A program made the translations under genes and the position numbers. DNA of 64,000 nt from JAJZQZ01 sp963790415. GTDB taxonomy: Bacteria; Actinomycetota; Thermoleophilia; RBG-16-64-13. The stretch spans positions 1,116,001 through 1,180,000 of the forward strand of contig CAWBOK010000003.1 in assembly GCA_963790415.1 (NCBI GenBank), in the 5' to 3' direction. Positions within the stretch are counted from its first letter, which is position 1. Every line of letters starts with the position of its first letter. The notes below the pieces were generated by a model, which had not been told where the DNA came from, made no database searches, and saw nothing but the letters and a program-made list of their open reading frames with translations. This document shows positions 17,950 through 26,882 of the stretch, one piece after another.

Positions 17950-19410
17950 TCATCGCGTCAGCACGTTCCAAAGAATCTGAGCGCACTCGCCCCGCGACGC
18001 CGTGCGCCACGGGTCCCAGCCTGGGCCAAAGTCCTGCAGTCCGTCCAGGAGGCCGTTGTGCTCGGCGATCCGCATATAGGGAGCGTGCGTTTCGCTGAAG
18101 TCCCCGAGCGACCCTGCAAACCCAGCCGGCGGGGATGACAGGACACTTGTCCCCACCGCCCGCACTATCATGGTGACCACCTGTGCCCGCGTGATCGGCA
18201 CGTAGGCGCCGAATGTGCTGGCTGTAAGCCCGGTCGTGATGCCGTTGGCGAAGGCGGCGGCGATGTAGTCGTGGGGGTAAAGGTCGTCGCTCGGGTTCGC
18301 GCCAAGGTCGGTGAAGGGCGATGACATGCCTTCGTGAACGTCCAGGTCCATGGTGCCGACGATCATCTTTGCGAACTGGGCCCGCTTCACGCTGTCGTTC
18401 GGCCCGAACAGGCCGCTCTCGTAGCCGCTGATAATGTCCCGATCGTACATTCCCTCGATGGCGACGCGGTATGGGTGGCCCGCATCCACGTCTGGAAAGA
18501 CGGGGCCGTCCGGCGGAGGTGGCGGCGGGTCGCTTCCGTCCGGCAGCGCCGCGGATCCGGTCACCTCTACCGTGTAGGGGAAGTTGCTGATCACCGAGGA
18601 CGCGGATACCATCAGGTGATAGATGCCGGTAGCCGTGGGTGTGTAGGTGAGCACGCCGACCGTGTCGGTATTCCCGTTGTAAGCGCTGTGGGCAGACTCA
18701 TAGCTGACAGCGCTGTGGTAGGTGGAGTAGGAGGCGATGGAGGTGGAGTCGGGAGTCAGGAGGGCCACAACGGCGCCGCCCCACGTGTCGTCGGAATGCG
18801 CGGGGATGAGACGGAACTGCACCTGCTGCCCAGCGAACAGCTTCACTCGGTAGAGGTCGTACCGGTCCACGAGGGTGTCCACGACGCCGGTGATCGAGCC
18901 GAGCCCCAGCGGGACACCGGGGATGTCGTCGGCATCCGGAGTGGTGATTGGCGCGCGCGCGGTCGGCCCCCCTTCCAGCTCGTAGCTCAGGTTCCCTTGC
19001 GTGCCCTCCATGGCCAGGAAGTAGGTGCCGGCGCGCGCAGCGACGTACGCGAACTCGGCCCGCGTATAGAGCGTGGTATAGGAACTCATGCCGTAGTTCG
19101 TCAGCACGTACGTGGTCGGCGCCGCAAGCGCAGCTCCTACAGACGGTGCCGAGGGAACGAGCAATCTGAGATTGCCCTTGGCCTCGGTGCCCGTTTTCGT
19201 GGTGCACTTGACGTGGATCTCCTGGCCTGCCCCAACCACGATGGAGAAGACGTCGTGGGAGTCGGAACCGGGATTGACACTGTCCGAGACTACTGAACCC
19301 CCGAGCGGGACACCTGGGATGTCGACGTCGGCGGCTCCGAGAGCGGGGGCGGCCGGAAACAGAAGCGCCAAGGATAGGACGATAGCCGCCGGAAACACAA
19401 GACGCCTCAT
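17950..19410 (-). CDS. secreted protein with PPC-like beta domains and C-terminal SLH domains
   Basis: 486 residues. Signal peptide, then two bacterial pre-peptidase-like beta-sandwich domains, each opening with DIPGVPLG (about residues 30-150 and 160-290), a Pro-rich hinge (PPPPPPDGPVFPDVD) and about three SLH repeats (SGYESGLFGPNDSVKRAQFAKMI; ITRAQVVTMIVRAVG; TASRGECAQILW). SLH repeats bind cell-wall polymers, so the protein is displayed on the surface with its N-terminal domains outward. The ATG at 19410 follows GGGAGGTGG. Opposite orientation to the other two large SLH genes. Confidence 0.8.
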   Translation of the reverse strand: MRRLVFPAAIVLSLALLFPAAPALGAADVDIPGVPLGGSVVSDSVNPGSDSHDVFSIVVGAGQEIHVKCTTKTGTEAKGNLRLLVPSAPSVGAALAAPTTYVLTNYGMSSYTTLYTRAEFAYVAARAGTYFLAMEGTQGNLSYELEGGPTARAPITTPDADDIPGVPLGLGSITGVVDTLVDRYDLYRVKLFAGQQVQFRLIPAHSDDTWGGAVVALLTPDSTSIASYSTYHSAVSYESAHSAYNGNTDTVGVLTYTPTATGIYHLMVSASSVISNFPYTVEVTGSAALPDGSDPPPPPPDGPVFPDVDAGHPYRVAIEGMYDRDIISGYESGLFGPNDSVKRAQFAKMIVGTMDLDVHEGMSSPFTDLGANPSDDLYPHDYIAAAFANGITTGLTASTFGAYVPITRAQVVTMIVRAVGTSVLSSPPAGFAGSLGDFSETHAPYMRIAEHNGLLDGLQDFGPGWDPWRTASRGECAQILWNVLTR

Positions 19411-19592
19411 CTCTCCACCTCCCACGAGAGGGCGCGGCACGGACGGCGACAGTTACCCTCCCTAACGATCACTGTATATTCATATAGGCCAGTAGCGCAA
19501 GCGGCGCTTGCGTCGGGGGTTGGCTGGTCGCGGGGTCGGTCCCGGTACATCGTTGACTCCTACCCACATCAAAGCAGCGCAGGGGGAAGGCC

Positions 19593-19895
19593 ATGGGATT
19601 CCTTGACGACGTTCGTGGCAACGCATCGGCGGTGGATGCCGAGAGCGCCAATCAGGACTACGCGCAGCTCCTGGGGGAAGGGGAGACAGCGGTCGTCGTG
19701 GTTGGGGGCTCCACCAGCGGAGTCACCGTCGTGTGGTGGTCGTTCCACTACATCCGGTCAGTTGTGGCCTGGGCCGCGCGCGACTGCGTGGGCGACCAGG
19801 ATGCCCGGCGCGGTTCTGTGCGAGGATGGACAGGCGCCCTGGAGGGTGTCAGAAGGCTTTTGCCTGTCCGTGGGTGCCAAGCGGCCTCGGCTTGA
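19593..19895 (+). pseudogene. remnant of a bacterial PH-domain gene
   Basis: The first 33 residues, MGFLDDVRGNASAVDAES and onward to LLGEGE, closely match the start of small bacterial PH-domain (YvbH/bPH_1-like) proteins. The expected RDLFVFT..KRLI core is absent. A later WWSFHYIRSV may correspond to the YHSIPYRSI segment. This suggests an internal deletion or several frameshifts. A GGGGGAAGG site still precedes the ATG. Confidence 0.4.
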
Positions 19896-19920
19896 CTTCG
19901 CCGCGGCAACCCCCTAAGGT
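19892..19920 (+). promoter_or_regulatory. promoter of first SLH-IPT gene
   Basis: TTGACT (19892-19897) and TAAGGT (19915-19920) with 17-bp spacing. The same two hexamers at the same spacing precede the paralogous gene at 23406, while the spacer differs, so the hexamers are selectively kept. Confidence 0.65.
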
Positions 19921-19975
19921 CAGCGATACCTCGCGGTCATCTCTACCGCGAATGAGCCAAAGACCTAGGGAGGCA

Positions 19976-20900
19976 TCCGATGAATCGTTCGCATACACGG
20001 AGAATCCGAGTGTCGAGGGCGGTGCGAACGCCCATGTGCGTGGCGGTCCTGGCCGTCGCCTTCTTGTTGGCCCTATCCGGTGTGGCCTTCGCCGACGTCT
20101 GGACCGACATCTCCGACGCCACCTGGCAGGACGTCTACCACGTGAGCGCGGCGGACGCGTCCACGGTCGCCGAGGGCTTCCCGGACGGCACCTTCCGGCC
20201 GTACCAGGCGGTCACGAGGGGGCAGTTCGCCAAGATGGTCACCGACGGCCTCGACATACCTCTCTACGATCCGGCCGTCCCCAGCTTCAAGGATGTCCCC
20301 ACTGACCACATCTTCTACGAGTACATCGAGGGCGCGGTCGCCGACGGTGTCATCTCCGGGTATCCGGATGATACCTACCGGCCGAACAACAACATCATGC
20401 GCCAGCAGGCGAACTCCATTCTGGGCAAATGGCTGTCCCAGCAGGAGATAGGATTCATCGGCGGCATCCAAGGTGCCGACGGCTTCTACGACTCTCTTAC
20501 GGCCTGGTTCGCGGCTGAGGGCGACGAGGTGTTGAGCGCGTTCGACGACCGCCTACAGATCGCCCCCGTGCATCGCCCGGGGACCGCCTATCTGGTCATG
20601 CGGGGCGTGGTCCTCGGGTCGTCTTCGGGCGCAACCACCTCCCTCGATCCTCTCGCTGAGCTGTCCCGGGCGCAGGCCGTCACCATGATCCTGCGGACCA
20701 GAGACGTGGTTTTTGAAGCCGATCTTCCATCCGTCACCCATATCGACCCGGCCGCGGGAGCTGCCGCGGGCGGCACCTCGGTAGTCATCACCGGCACCGG
20801 TTTCGGCGGCCTGTCCGGCGCCGCCGCCGTCAAGTTCGGCCCCGTCGACGCCACCAGCTACGTGGTGGACTCCCTCACCCAGATCACCGCCGTGGCTCCG
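19976..20900 (+). repeat. 5' copy of a duplicated gene segment (partner 23402-24326)
   Basis: From the ribosome-binding site through the signal peptide, three SLH repeats and the first IPT/TIG domain, this segment matches the downstream gene base for base at a constant offset of 3426 bp with scattered, mostly synonymous differences. It is a tandem gene duplication; the 3' parts of the two genes are unrelated. Confidence 0.8.
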
Positions 20901-23201
20901 GCGGGCACGGCGGGGAGCACGGTGGACGTCACCGTGACGACCCCGGCCGGCATCAGCGCCGCGAGCGCAGCCTCCAAGTACAGCTATGGTGCTCCCACGG
21001 TGACCCTGCTCACCCCGGTGGCGGGCGTCGCCGAGGGTGGGAACAGCGTGGTCATCACCGGCACAGGTTTCACCGGCGTGATCGGCGCCGCCGCCGTCAA
21101 GTTCGGCACCGTCAATGCCACCAGCTACGTGGTCGACTCCGCGACTCAGATAACCGCAGTGGCTCCGGCCGGCACGGCGGACACCGTTGTGGACGTCACC
21201 GTGACGACACCCGCCGGTACAAGTGCGACAGCGGGCAGCGGTGACGACTACACGTACGGGGTTCCCACGGTCACGGCGCTCAGCCCGACTGCGGGGACGA
21301 CGGCGGGCGGCACCCCGGTCACCATCACCGGGACGAACTTCGTGGCTGGAGCCACCGTCGCCTTTGGCGCCGGCAATCCGGCGACCGGCGTTGCGGTGGT
21401 GAACGCGACCACGATCACCTGCCTGTCCCCGGTGCACTCCGCTGGCGTGGTCGACGTCATGGTCACCACCCCGGCGGGCACGAGTTCGACGGCGGGCGCA
21501 GGTAACGACTACACCTACCTGCTGGACACGGCGGATGTGGCGCTCGCGCTCACGACTCCGGCCCCGGGTGGCGGCAACAGCATCACGGGCGGTGGTGCGA
21601 TCAGAACGGTGGCAGTCGATGTGGTCAACACCACAGCCTCAGTCGTTCTGACCGGAACGAAGCTGTCCGGTCAGGCAGTGGTGATCGCTGGAACGAATGC
21701 CGCGGATGTCATCACAACCGGAACGGGTACGGCACCGATATACACGGTCAACACCGCCTCTGTCGCGGCGGCCGGCGGTAGCAAGGTGTTCACGCTGACC
21801 GTCAGCGAAGCAGGCAGGGGAGATATCGTATACACGGTGACCGTTACCGTGGCAGCTCCATACACGGCTGACGTAGCTCTCGTTCTCACGACTCCGGCCC
21901 CTGGTGGCGGCAACAGCATCACGGGTGGCGGAGCGGTGAGAACCGTGGCTGTCGACGTCGTCAACGCCACGACCTCGGTCGTGTTGACCGGAACCAAGTT
22001 GGCCGCTCAAACCGTAGCGATCGGTGGGACGAATGCGGCGAACGTGACCGCGGGCGGGACGGCTGTCGCACCGACCTACACGGTCGACACGTCCTCCGTC
22101 TCTACAGGGGGCAGTAAGGTGTTCACGCTCACCGTCAGCGAGGCCGCCAAGGCCGACATCGTCTACACGGTGACCGTGACCGTGGGGGGGCCGACGGCTG
22201 ATGTGGCTCTGGCACTCACGACTCCGGCCCCCGGCGGCGGCAACACCATCACCGGCGGCGGAGCGGTCAGGACGGTGGCGGTCGGCGTCGTCAACACCAC
22301 GGCCTCCGTCGTGCTGACCGGAACCAAGCTGGCCTCTCAGACGGTGGTGGTCGGGGGGGCGAATGCCGCGAATGTGACCCCAGGCGGATCGGCCACCGCA
22401 CCGACCTACACGGTCGACACATCCTCCGTCTCTGCAGCCGGGGGCAGCAGGGTGTTCACGCTCACCGTGAGTGAGACGGGCAAGGCCGACATCGTCTACA
22501 CGGTGACCGTCACCGTGTCAGCCCCCTACACGGCGGACATAGCTCTGGCGCTCACGATTCCGGCCGCCGGTGGCGGCAACAGCATCACGGGCGGCGGAGC
22601 GGTCAGGACTGTGGCGGTGGGGGTTGTCAACACCACGGCCTCGGTCGTGCTGACCGGAACCAAACTGGCCGCTCAGACCGTGGTGATCGGCGGGACGAAC
22701 GCTGCGAATGTGACCGCGGGCGGGACGCCTACCGCACCGACCTACTCGGTCGACACGTCGTCCGTTTCCGCGGCCGGGGGCAGCAAGGCGTTCACGCTCA
22801 CCGTGAATGAAGCCGGCAAGGCCGACATCGTCTATACGGTGACCGTCACCGTGGCGATCCCGGACACGGCGAACATAGCACTTGCTCTGACCACTCCGGC
22901 GCCCGGTGTCGGCAATACCATCACCGGCGGCGGGGCGGTCAGGACGGTGACCGTAAGCGTCGTCAACTTGACGGCCTCGGTCGTGCTGACCGGAACCAAG
23001 TTGTCCGGCCAGGCAGTGGTGGTCGGCGGGACACACGCCTTGGATGTCGTAGCGACCGGAACAGGTGTGGCACCGATCTACACGGTCAATACCTCCTCCG
23101 TTTCGGCGGTCGGTGGCAGCAAGGTGTTCACGCTCACCGTCAGCGAGACGGGCAAGGCCGACATCGTTTACACGGTGACCGTCACGGTGGCAGGGCCGTA
23201 G
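19980..23201 (+). CDS. S-layer-type protein: SLH domains, IPT/TIG domains and five long repeats
   Basis: 1073 residues, exported and probably anchored to the wall. Order: signal peptide (about 1-36, ending VAFA); three SLH repeats (to about 240), with EGFPDGTFRPYQAVTRGQFAKM and SGYPDDTYRPNNNIMRQQAN; three IPT/TIG Ig-like domains (about 250-510), each with a GGTSVVITGTGF-type opening; then five repeats of 110-112 residues (about 517-1073) starting near ADVALALTTPAPGGGN and ending IVYTVTVTV. Composition is Thr/Val/Ala/Gly-rich with almost no Cys, normal for extracellular repeat proteins. The ATG has GGGAGG upstream. Terminator follows at 23226. Confidence 0.88.
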   Translation: MNRSHTRRIRVSRAVRTPMCVAVLAVAFLLALSGVAFADVWTDISDATWQDVYHVSAADASTVAEGFPDGTFRPYQAVTRGQFAKMVTDGLDIPLYDPAVPSFKDVPTDHIFYEYIEGAVADGVISGYPDDTYRPNNNIMRQQANSILGKWLSQQEIGFIGGIQGADGFYDSLTAWFAAEGDEVLSAFDDRLQIAPVHRPGTAYLVMRGVVLGSSSGATTSLDPLAELSRAQAVTMILRTRDVVFEADLPSVTHIDPAAGAAAGGTSVVITGTGFGGLSGAAAVKFGPVDATSYVVDSLTQITAVAPAGTAGSTVDVTVTTPAGISAASAASKYSYGAPTVTLLTPVAGVAEGGNSVVITGTGFTGVIGAAAVKFGTVNATSYVVDSATQITAVAPAGTADTVVDVTVTTPAGTSATAGSGDDYTYGVPTVTALSPTAGTTAGGTPVTITGTNFVAGATVAFGAGNPATGVAVVNATTITCLSPVHSAGVVDVMVTTPAGTSSTAGAGNDYTYLLDTADVALALTTPAPGGGNSITGGGAIRTVAVDVVNTTASVVLTGTKLSGQAVVIAGTNAADVITTGTGTAPIYTVNTASVAAAGGSKVFTLTVSEAGRGDIVYTVTVTVAAPYTADVALVLTTPAPGGGNSITGGGAVRTVAVDVVNATTSVVLTGTKLAAQTVAIGGTNAANVTAGGTAVAPTYTVDTSSVSTGGSKVFTLTVSEAAKADIVYTVTVTVGGPTADVALALTTPAPGGGNTITGGGAVRTVAVGVVNTTASVVLTGTKLASQTVVVGGANAANVTPGGSATAPTYTVDTSSVSAAGGSRVFTLTVSETGKADIVYTVTVTVSAPYTADIALALTIPAAGGGNSITGGGAVRTVAVGVVNTTASVVLTGTKLAAQTVVIGGTNAANVTAGGTPTAPTYSVDTSSVSAAGGSKAFTLTVNEAGKADIVYTVTVTVAIPDTANIALALTTPAPGVGNTITGGGAVRTVTVSVVNLTASVVLTGTKLSGQAVVVGGTHALDVVATGTGVAPIYTVNTSSVSAVGGSKVFTLTVSETGKADIVYTVTVTVAGP
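21528..23198 (+). repeat. five tandem in-frame protein-coding repeats of about 333 bp
   Basis: Units begin at 21528, 21864, 22194, 22530 and 22866 (336, 330, 336, 336 and 333 bp). Units 1 and 5 share variants (TKLSGQAVV) not seen in units 2-4 (TKLAAQTV or similar), suggesting amplification of the central unit. The near-identity makes this a place where short-read assembly may miscount copies. Confidence 0.9.
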
Positions 23202-23225
23202 TTCCGGCGGGCAGGAAGCAGCTGA

Positions 23226-23255
23226 GACCGAGGGCCCCATCCGGGGCCCTCGGTC
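23226..23255 (+). terminator. strong hairpin terminator after first SLH-IPT gene
   Basis: GACCGAGGGCCCC and GGGGCCCTCGGTC form a perfect 13-bp stem with loop ATCC, 25 bp after the stop; a weak T-containing tract follows. Confidence 0.7.
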
Positions 23256-23288
23256 CATTGGGCTCCTTTGTCTTGGGACCCGCCCGCC

Positions 23289-23317
23289 TTGACTTCACCT
23301 TGCCAACACCATAAGGT
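23289..23317 (+). promoter_or_regulatory. promoter of second SLH-IPT gene
   Basis: TTGACT (23289-23294) and TAAGGT (23312-23317) with 17-bp spacing, the same hexamers as at 19892. Confidence 0.65.
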
Positions 23318-23405
23318 CAGTACTAACAGCGCACTACTGCGCCGCGGTTCGTAGACGCAGAGGGTGGCGCAACGGGAGTGACACAGAGACTCAGGGAGGC
23401 ATCCG

Positions 23406-26198
23406 ATGAATCGTTTGCATACACGGAGAATCCGAGCGTCGAGGGCGGTGCGAACGCCCGTGTGCGTGGCGGTCCTCGCCGCCGCGTTCCTGCTGGCTCT
23501 CTCCGGCGTGGCCTTCGCCGACGTCTGGACCGACATCTCCGACGCCACCTGGCAGAACGTCTACCACGTGAGCGCGGCGGACGCGTCCACGGTCGCCGAG
23601 GGCTTCCCGGACGGCACCTTCCGGCCCTACCAGCAGGTGACGCGGGGGCAGTTCGCCAAGATGGTCACCGACGGTCTCGACATTCCCCTGTTCGATCCGG
23701 CCGTCCCCAGCTTCTCAGACGTCCCCACCAATCACATCTTCTACCAACACATCGAGGGCGCCGTCGCCGCCGGTGTCATCTCCGGGTATCCGGATGACAC
23801 CTACCGGCCGGACAACAACATCATGCGCCAGCAGGCGAACTCCATCCTCGGCCTCTGGCTGTCTGACCAGGAGATAGAGGCCATCGGCGGCATCCAGGGG
23901 GCGGACGGTTTCTACGACTCCCTTCTGGCCTGGTTCGCGGCTGAGGGAGACGAGGTCTTGAGCGGGTTCGACGACCGCCTTCAGATCGCCCCCGTGCATC
24001 GTCCGGGGACAGCCTATCTGGTCATGCGAGGCGTGGTCCTCGGCTCGTCTTCGGGCGCAACCACTACCCTTGGTCCCCTGGGCGAACTGTCCCGCGCGCA
24101 AGCAGTCACCATGATCGTGAGGACAAGGGATGTGGTCTTCGAGGCCGATCCCCCCACCGTCACCAATGTCGACCCGGAGGCAGGGCCGGCTACCGGCGGG
24201 AACAGCGTAGTCATCACCGGCACCGGTTTCGGCGGTCTGTCCGGCGCGTCCGCCGTTACGTTCGGCACCCACAACGCCACCAGTTATGTGGTCGACTCAC
24301 TTACCCAGATCACTGCCGTGGCTCCGGCCGGCGTGGCAGGCACCACGGTTGACGTGCGCGTGACGAACACCGGCGGCACGAGCGCGGTCGGGCCCGCCGA
24401 CAAGTACACCTACCGCACCCTGCACATCGCGGTCACGGGCATAGCCGACCCGGTTACGGCCGGCACGGTCTCCACCGTGACCCTCAGCGTGGTCGACCAG
24501 GCCGACGATGTGGTTACCGACTACACGGGAACGGTCCACTTCACGTCCAACGACACCGCGGCCGTTCTTCCGGCCAACTACACCTTCAAAGCGTCCGATG
24601 CGGGCACGCACACCTTCACCGGCGGCGTGACCTTGAAGACCGCGGGCGAGCGCACGGTCACCGCCACCGATACGGTGACGTCCAGCATCACCGGCACTCA
24701 GACCGTGACCGTCAACCACGCCGCGGCGGGCAAGGTCTCCCTTGAGACCCTCGCCAACGGCACCGGCACCACCATCGACGCGACGAGCGTGGTCGGCGGC
24801 GGCACAGTCACCGCCTACGCCGTCACCCGTGATACCTACGACAACTTCGTGGAGAACGCCGCCTCGGCTTGGTCTCTCACCACGAAGACCGGCGGGGTGG
24901 TGAACGCCGACCTCGTGGCCGCCTCCGACGGCAAGAGCGCCGTCTTCACCGGACATCTGGCGGGGACCTGCAAGATCCACGCCGTGACGACGGTCGGAGC
25001 CTTCGCCGACGACACCGGCACCGTCACCGTGACCGCGGGCGCCGCTTCCAAGATCTCCCTGGAGACGCTCGCCAACGGCACCGGTACCACCATCGACGCG
25101 ACCAGCGTGGCGTCCGGCGGCACCCCCTTGACCGTCTACGCCGTCAAGCGCGACGCCGGAGGGAACTACATCGCCAACGCCCCGTCCGACTCGTTCATCT
25201 GGACCCTGAGCAACCTGACGCCGGCGACGGGTGGCGTGGTCGGAACCGACCTCGTGACCGCGACAGGCGGCCAGAGCGCCGTCTTCTCCGGTCATCTGGT
25301 CGGCACCTGTAAGATCAACGCCGCCAAGACCGGCCTCATCACCGGCACTACCGGCACGATTACCGTGACGCCCGGCGCGGCCACCAAGCTGGCATTCACG
25401 ACCTCGCCGAGCGCCTCCACCGCCGCCGGAACGGCCTTTGCCCCCTCACCTGTGGTGACGGTCCAGGATGCGCTCGGCAATACGGTGACCGGAGCAACAA
25501 CGCCGGTCACGTTGGCCTTCACCAGTGGCACTAACACCGAAGGTGCGACATTGACAGGGACCGCGATTGTGGCAGCCATCGACGGTGTCGCGTCATTCGC
25601 GGGGTTGAGTGTGAACCGTGTGGGGAACTACCAGCTCCACGCTACGGGTGGCAGCTTGACCGCTGCTGATTCGACGGCGTTCAGCATCACACCCAAGCCG
25701 ATCACCGGTACCTTCACGGTTGACGCGACCAAGACCTACGATGCAACCACGACAGCCAACGTCACCGATAGGGGCCTGACCGGAGTGATGGGCACGGACG
25801 CTGTGACGCTCTCCGGCGGCACTGCCACCTATGACACCAAGGATGTCGGCCCCGCCAAGACTGTGACCCTGACCGGAGCGACACTGGCCGGCGCCGACGC
25901 CGCCAACTACACCTTGTCCAGCGTGGCCACGACTACGGCGGCTATCACGGCCAAGCCGATCACGGTGACGCCGGATTCCGGGCAGAGCAAGACGGCCGGT
26001 GCCCCCGACCCGACCTTCACGTATGTAACGACTCCTGGTCTCCTGTTGGGTGACAGTTTCACCGGGGCGCTCGGCCGCGTTGCCGGTGAGGGCGTCGGCA
26101 CCTACGCCATCACTCAGGGGACGCTGAGCGCGGGCGCGAACTACGCCATCACCTTCACGCCCAACATCCTGTTCACCATCAACCCTAGCGGCGGCTAG
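23406..26198 (+). CDS. S-layer-type protein: SLH domains, IPT, Ig-like, YDG and MBG domains
   Basis: 930 residues. The first about 300 residues (signal peptide, three SLH repeats, one IPT/TIG domain) are nearly identical to the upstream paralogue. The remainder differs: an Ig-like domain, two similar domains opening SLETLANGTGTTIDATS, a filamin/Big-type domain (KLAFTTSPSASTAAGTAF), a YDG domain (KTYDATTTANVTD) and a C-terminal MBG domain (ITVTPDSGQSKTAGAPDP). These are adhesin-style stalk domains. It is likely wall-bound through SLH and extended outward. Same ribosome-binding site and promoter as its neighbour. Confidence 0.88.
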   Translation: MNRLHTRRIRASRAVRTPVCVAVLAAAFLLALSGVAFADVWTDISDATWQNVYHVSAADASTVAEGFPDGTFRPYQQVTRGQFAKMVTDGLDIPLFDPAVPSFSDVPTNHIFYQHIEGAVAAGVISGYPDDTYRPDNNIMRQQANSILGLWLSDQEIEAIGGIQGADGFYDSLLAWFAAEGDEVLSGFDDRLQIAPVHRPGTAYLVMRGVVLGSSSGATTTLGPLGELSRAQAVTMIVRTRDVVFEADPPTVTNVDPEAGPATGGNSVVITGTGFGGLSGASAVTFGTHNATSYVVDSLTQITAVAPAGVAGTTVDVRVTNTGGTSAVGPADKYTYRTLHIAVTGIADPVTAGTVSTVTLSVVDQADDVVTDYTGTVHFTSNDTAAVLPANYTFKASDAGTHTFTGGVTLKTAGERTVTATDTVTSSITGTQTVTVNHAAAGKVSLETLANGTGTTIDATSVVGGGTVTAYAVTRDTYDNFVENAASAWSLTTKTGGVVNADLVAASDGKSAVFTGHLAGTCKIHAVTTVGAFADDTGTVTVTAGAASKISLETLANGTGTTIDATSVASGGTPLTVYAVKRDAGGNYIANAPSDSFIWTLSNLTPATGGVVGTDLVTATGGQSAVFSGHLVGTCKINAAKTGLITGTTGTITVTPGAATKLAFTTSPSASTAAGTAFAPSPVVTVQDALGNTVTGATTPVTLAFTSGTNTEGATLTGTAIVAAIDGVASFAGLSVNRVGNYQLHATGGSLTAADSTAFSITPKPITGTFTVDATKTYDATTTANVTDRGLTGVMGTDAVTLSGGTATYDTKDVGPAKTVTLTGATLAGADAANYTLSSVATTTAAITAKPITVTPDSGQSKTAGAPDPTFTYVTTPGLLLGDSFTGALGRVAGEGVGTYAITQGTLSAGANYAITFTPNILFTINPSGG

Positions 26199-26224
26199 AA
26201 CGACCTGCGTGGGAACACTTCGAT

Positions 26225-26258
26225 CTCGTTGACGGCGCGGGACCGCGCCGTCAACGAG
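26225..26258 (+). terminator. long perfect hairpin after second SLH gene
   Basis: CTCGTTGACGGCGCGG and its exact complement form a 16-bp stem with a 2-nt loop, 26 bp after the stop codon. No T tract. A second imperfect hairpin (CCGGCCGGGCTT/AAGCCGGCCGG) lies at about 26319-26345. Both fit an end-of-transcript role. Confidence 0.6.
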
Positions 26259-26405
26259 GTGCCCGGGGCCAGACAATCGGCACCCGCCAGGATGCACTGA
26301 CCAGAAGGTGATCGTGAGAGCCCGGCCGGGCTTGGAAGCCGGCCGGACTCGATTTTGCCCGAGTCGGCGGGCGCGTTCCGTCGTTCCCTAGATGCGTAGG
26401 ACACC

Positions 26406-26600
26406 GTGCTCTTCATCGACGCTTGGGACAACTAGCGCCGGCTCGACCGTCCCACCGCGACTTCACCCCGGAGCAGATGGAGTGCCTGCCGCCGGACCTC
26501 TGCTTCAACGAGGAGCTGACCCGCCGGAACGTCGCGGCGCACGTGCTGGAGACGCTGATCGCCGGGAATGTGGCGAAGCCACTCGAAGCGTGGCACACTT
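26406..26600 (+). pseudogene. possible remnant of a type I restriction methylase (HsdM) C-terminus
   Basis: GTG 26406 opens VLFIDAWDN, matching the VLFIDAR..G element near the end of N6-adenine methylase subunits. In another frame shortly after is SHRDFTPEQMECL, matching the THRELTDEDI element that normally follows. The two are separated by frame changes and no full domain is present. Homology is judged by motif memory only; it may be fortuitous. Confidence 0.3.
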
Positions 26601-26619
26601 CTATGGATTGTGGCACAAT
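26591..26619 (+). promoter_or_regulatory. candidate operator/promoter of the toxin-antitoxin operon
   Basis: TGGCACA occurs twice exactly 20 bp apart (26591 and 26611), two helical turns, and the second lies in the perfect palindrome ATTGTG-G-CACAAT (26607-26619). A weak promoter TGGCAC-N17-CACAAT would be covered by it. Type II antitoxins normally bind such palindromes upstream of their own gene. Confidence 0.45.
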
Positions 26620-26654
26620 GGCGGGAGTAGAGACCAAGCGAGGGGGCACGTGCG

Positions 26655-26882
26655 ATGCGCACCATGTCCATCAGAGAACTGCGGGCGTCCCTCTCCTCGA
26701 TCGGCGAGATCGTCGAGAGAGATGGTGACGTCGTCTTGACGCGCAATGGTCGGCCGGTTGTGCGACTGGTCCCGCTGAATCCGTGTCGCTCCGCACCCAG
26801 CCACGCCGATCTGCGCGCCGGCATGCCCTACATGGCCGTTTCCAGCGAGGACCTTGTCCGGATTGATCGAGACCGGGGGTAG
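26655..26882 (+). CDS. Phd/YefM-family antitoxin
   Basis: 75 residues. The N-terminal DNA-binding part MRTMSIRELRASLSSIGEIV and the strand VVLTRNGRPVVRLVPL are the Phd/YefM pattern. The acidic/polar C-terminus would wrap the toxin. A GAGGGGG site precedes the ATG; a second ATG lies four codons in. The stop touches the toxin ATG, the usual coupled arrangement. Confidence 0.85.
   Translation: MRTMSIRELRASLSSIGEIVERDGDVVLTRNGRPVVRLVPLNPCRSAPSHADLRAGMPYMAVSSEDLVRIDRDRG

Noticed and set aside
21528..23198. CRISPR-like regular repeats
   Set aside because: The repeat unit is about 333 bp, in frame and protein-coding, without spacers.
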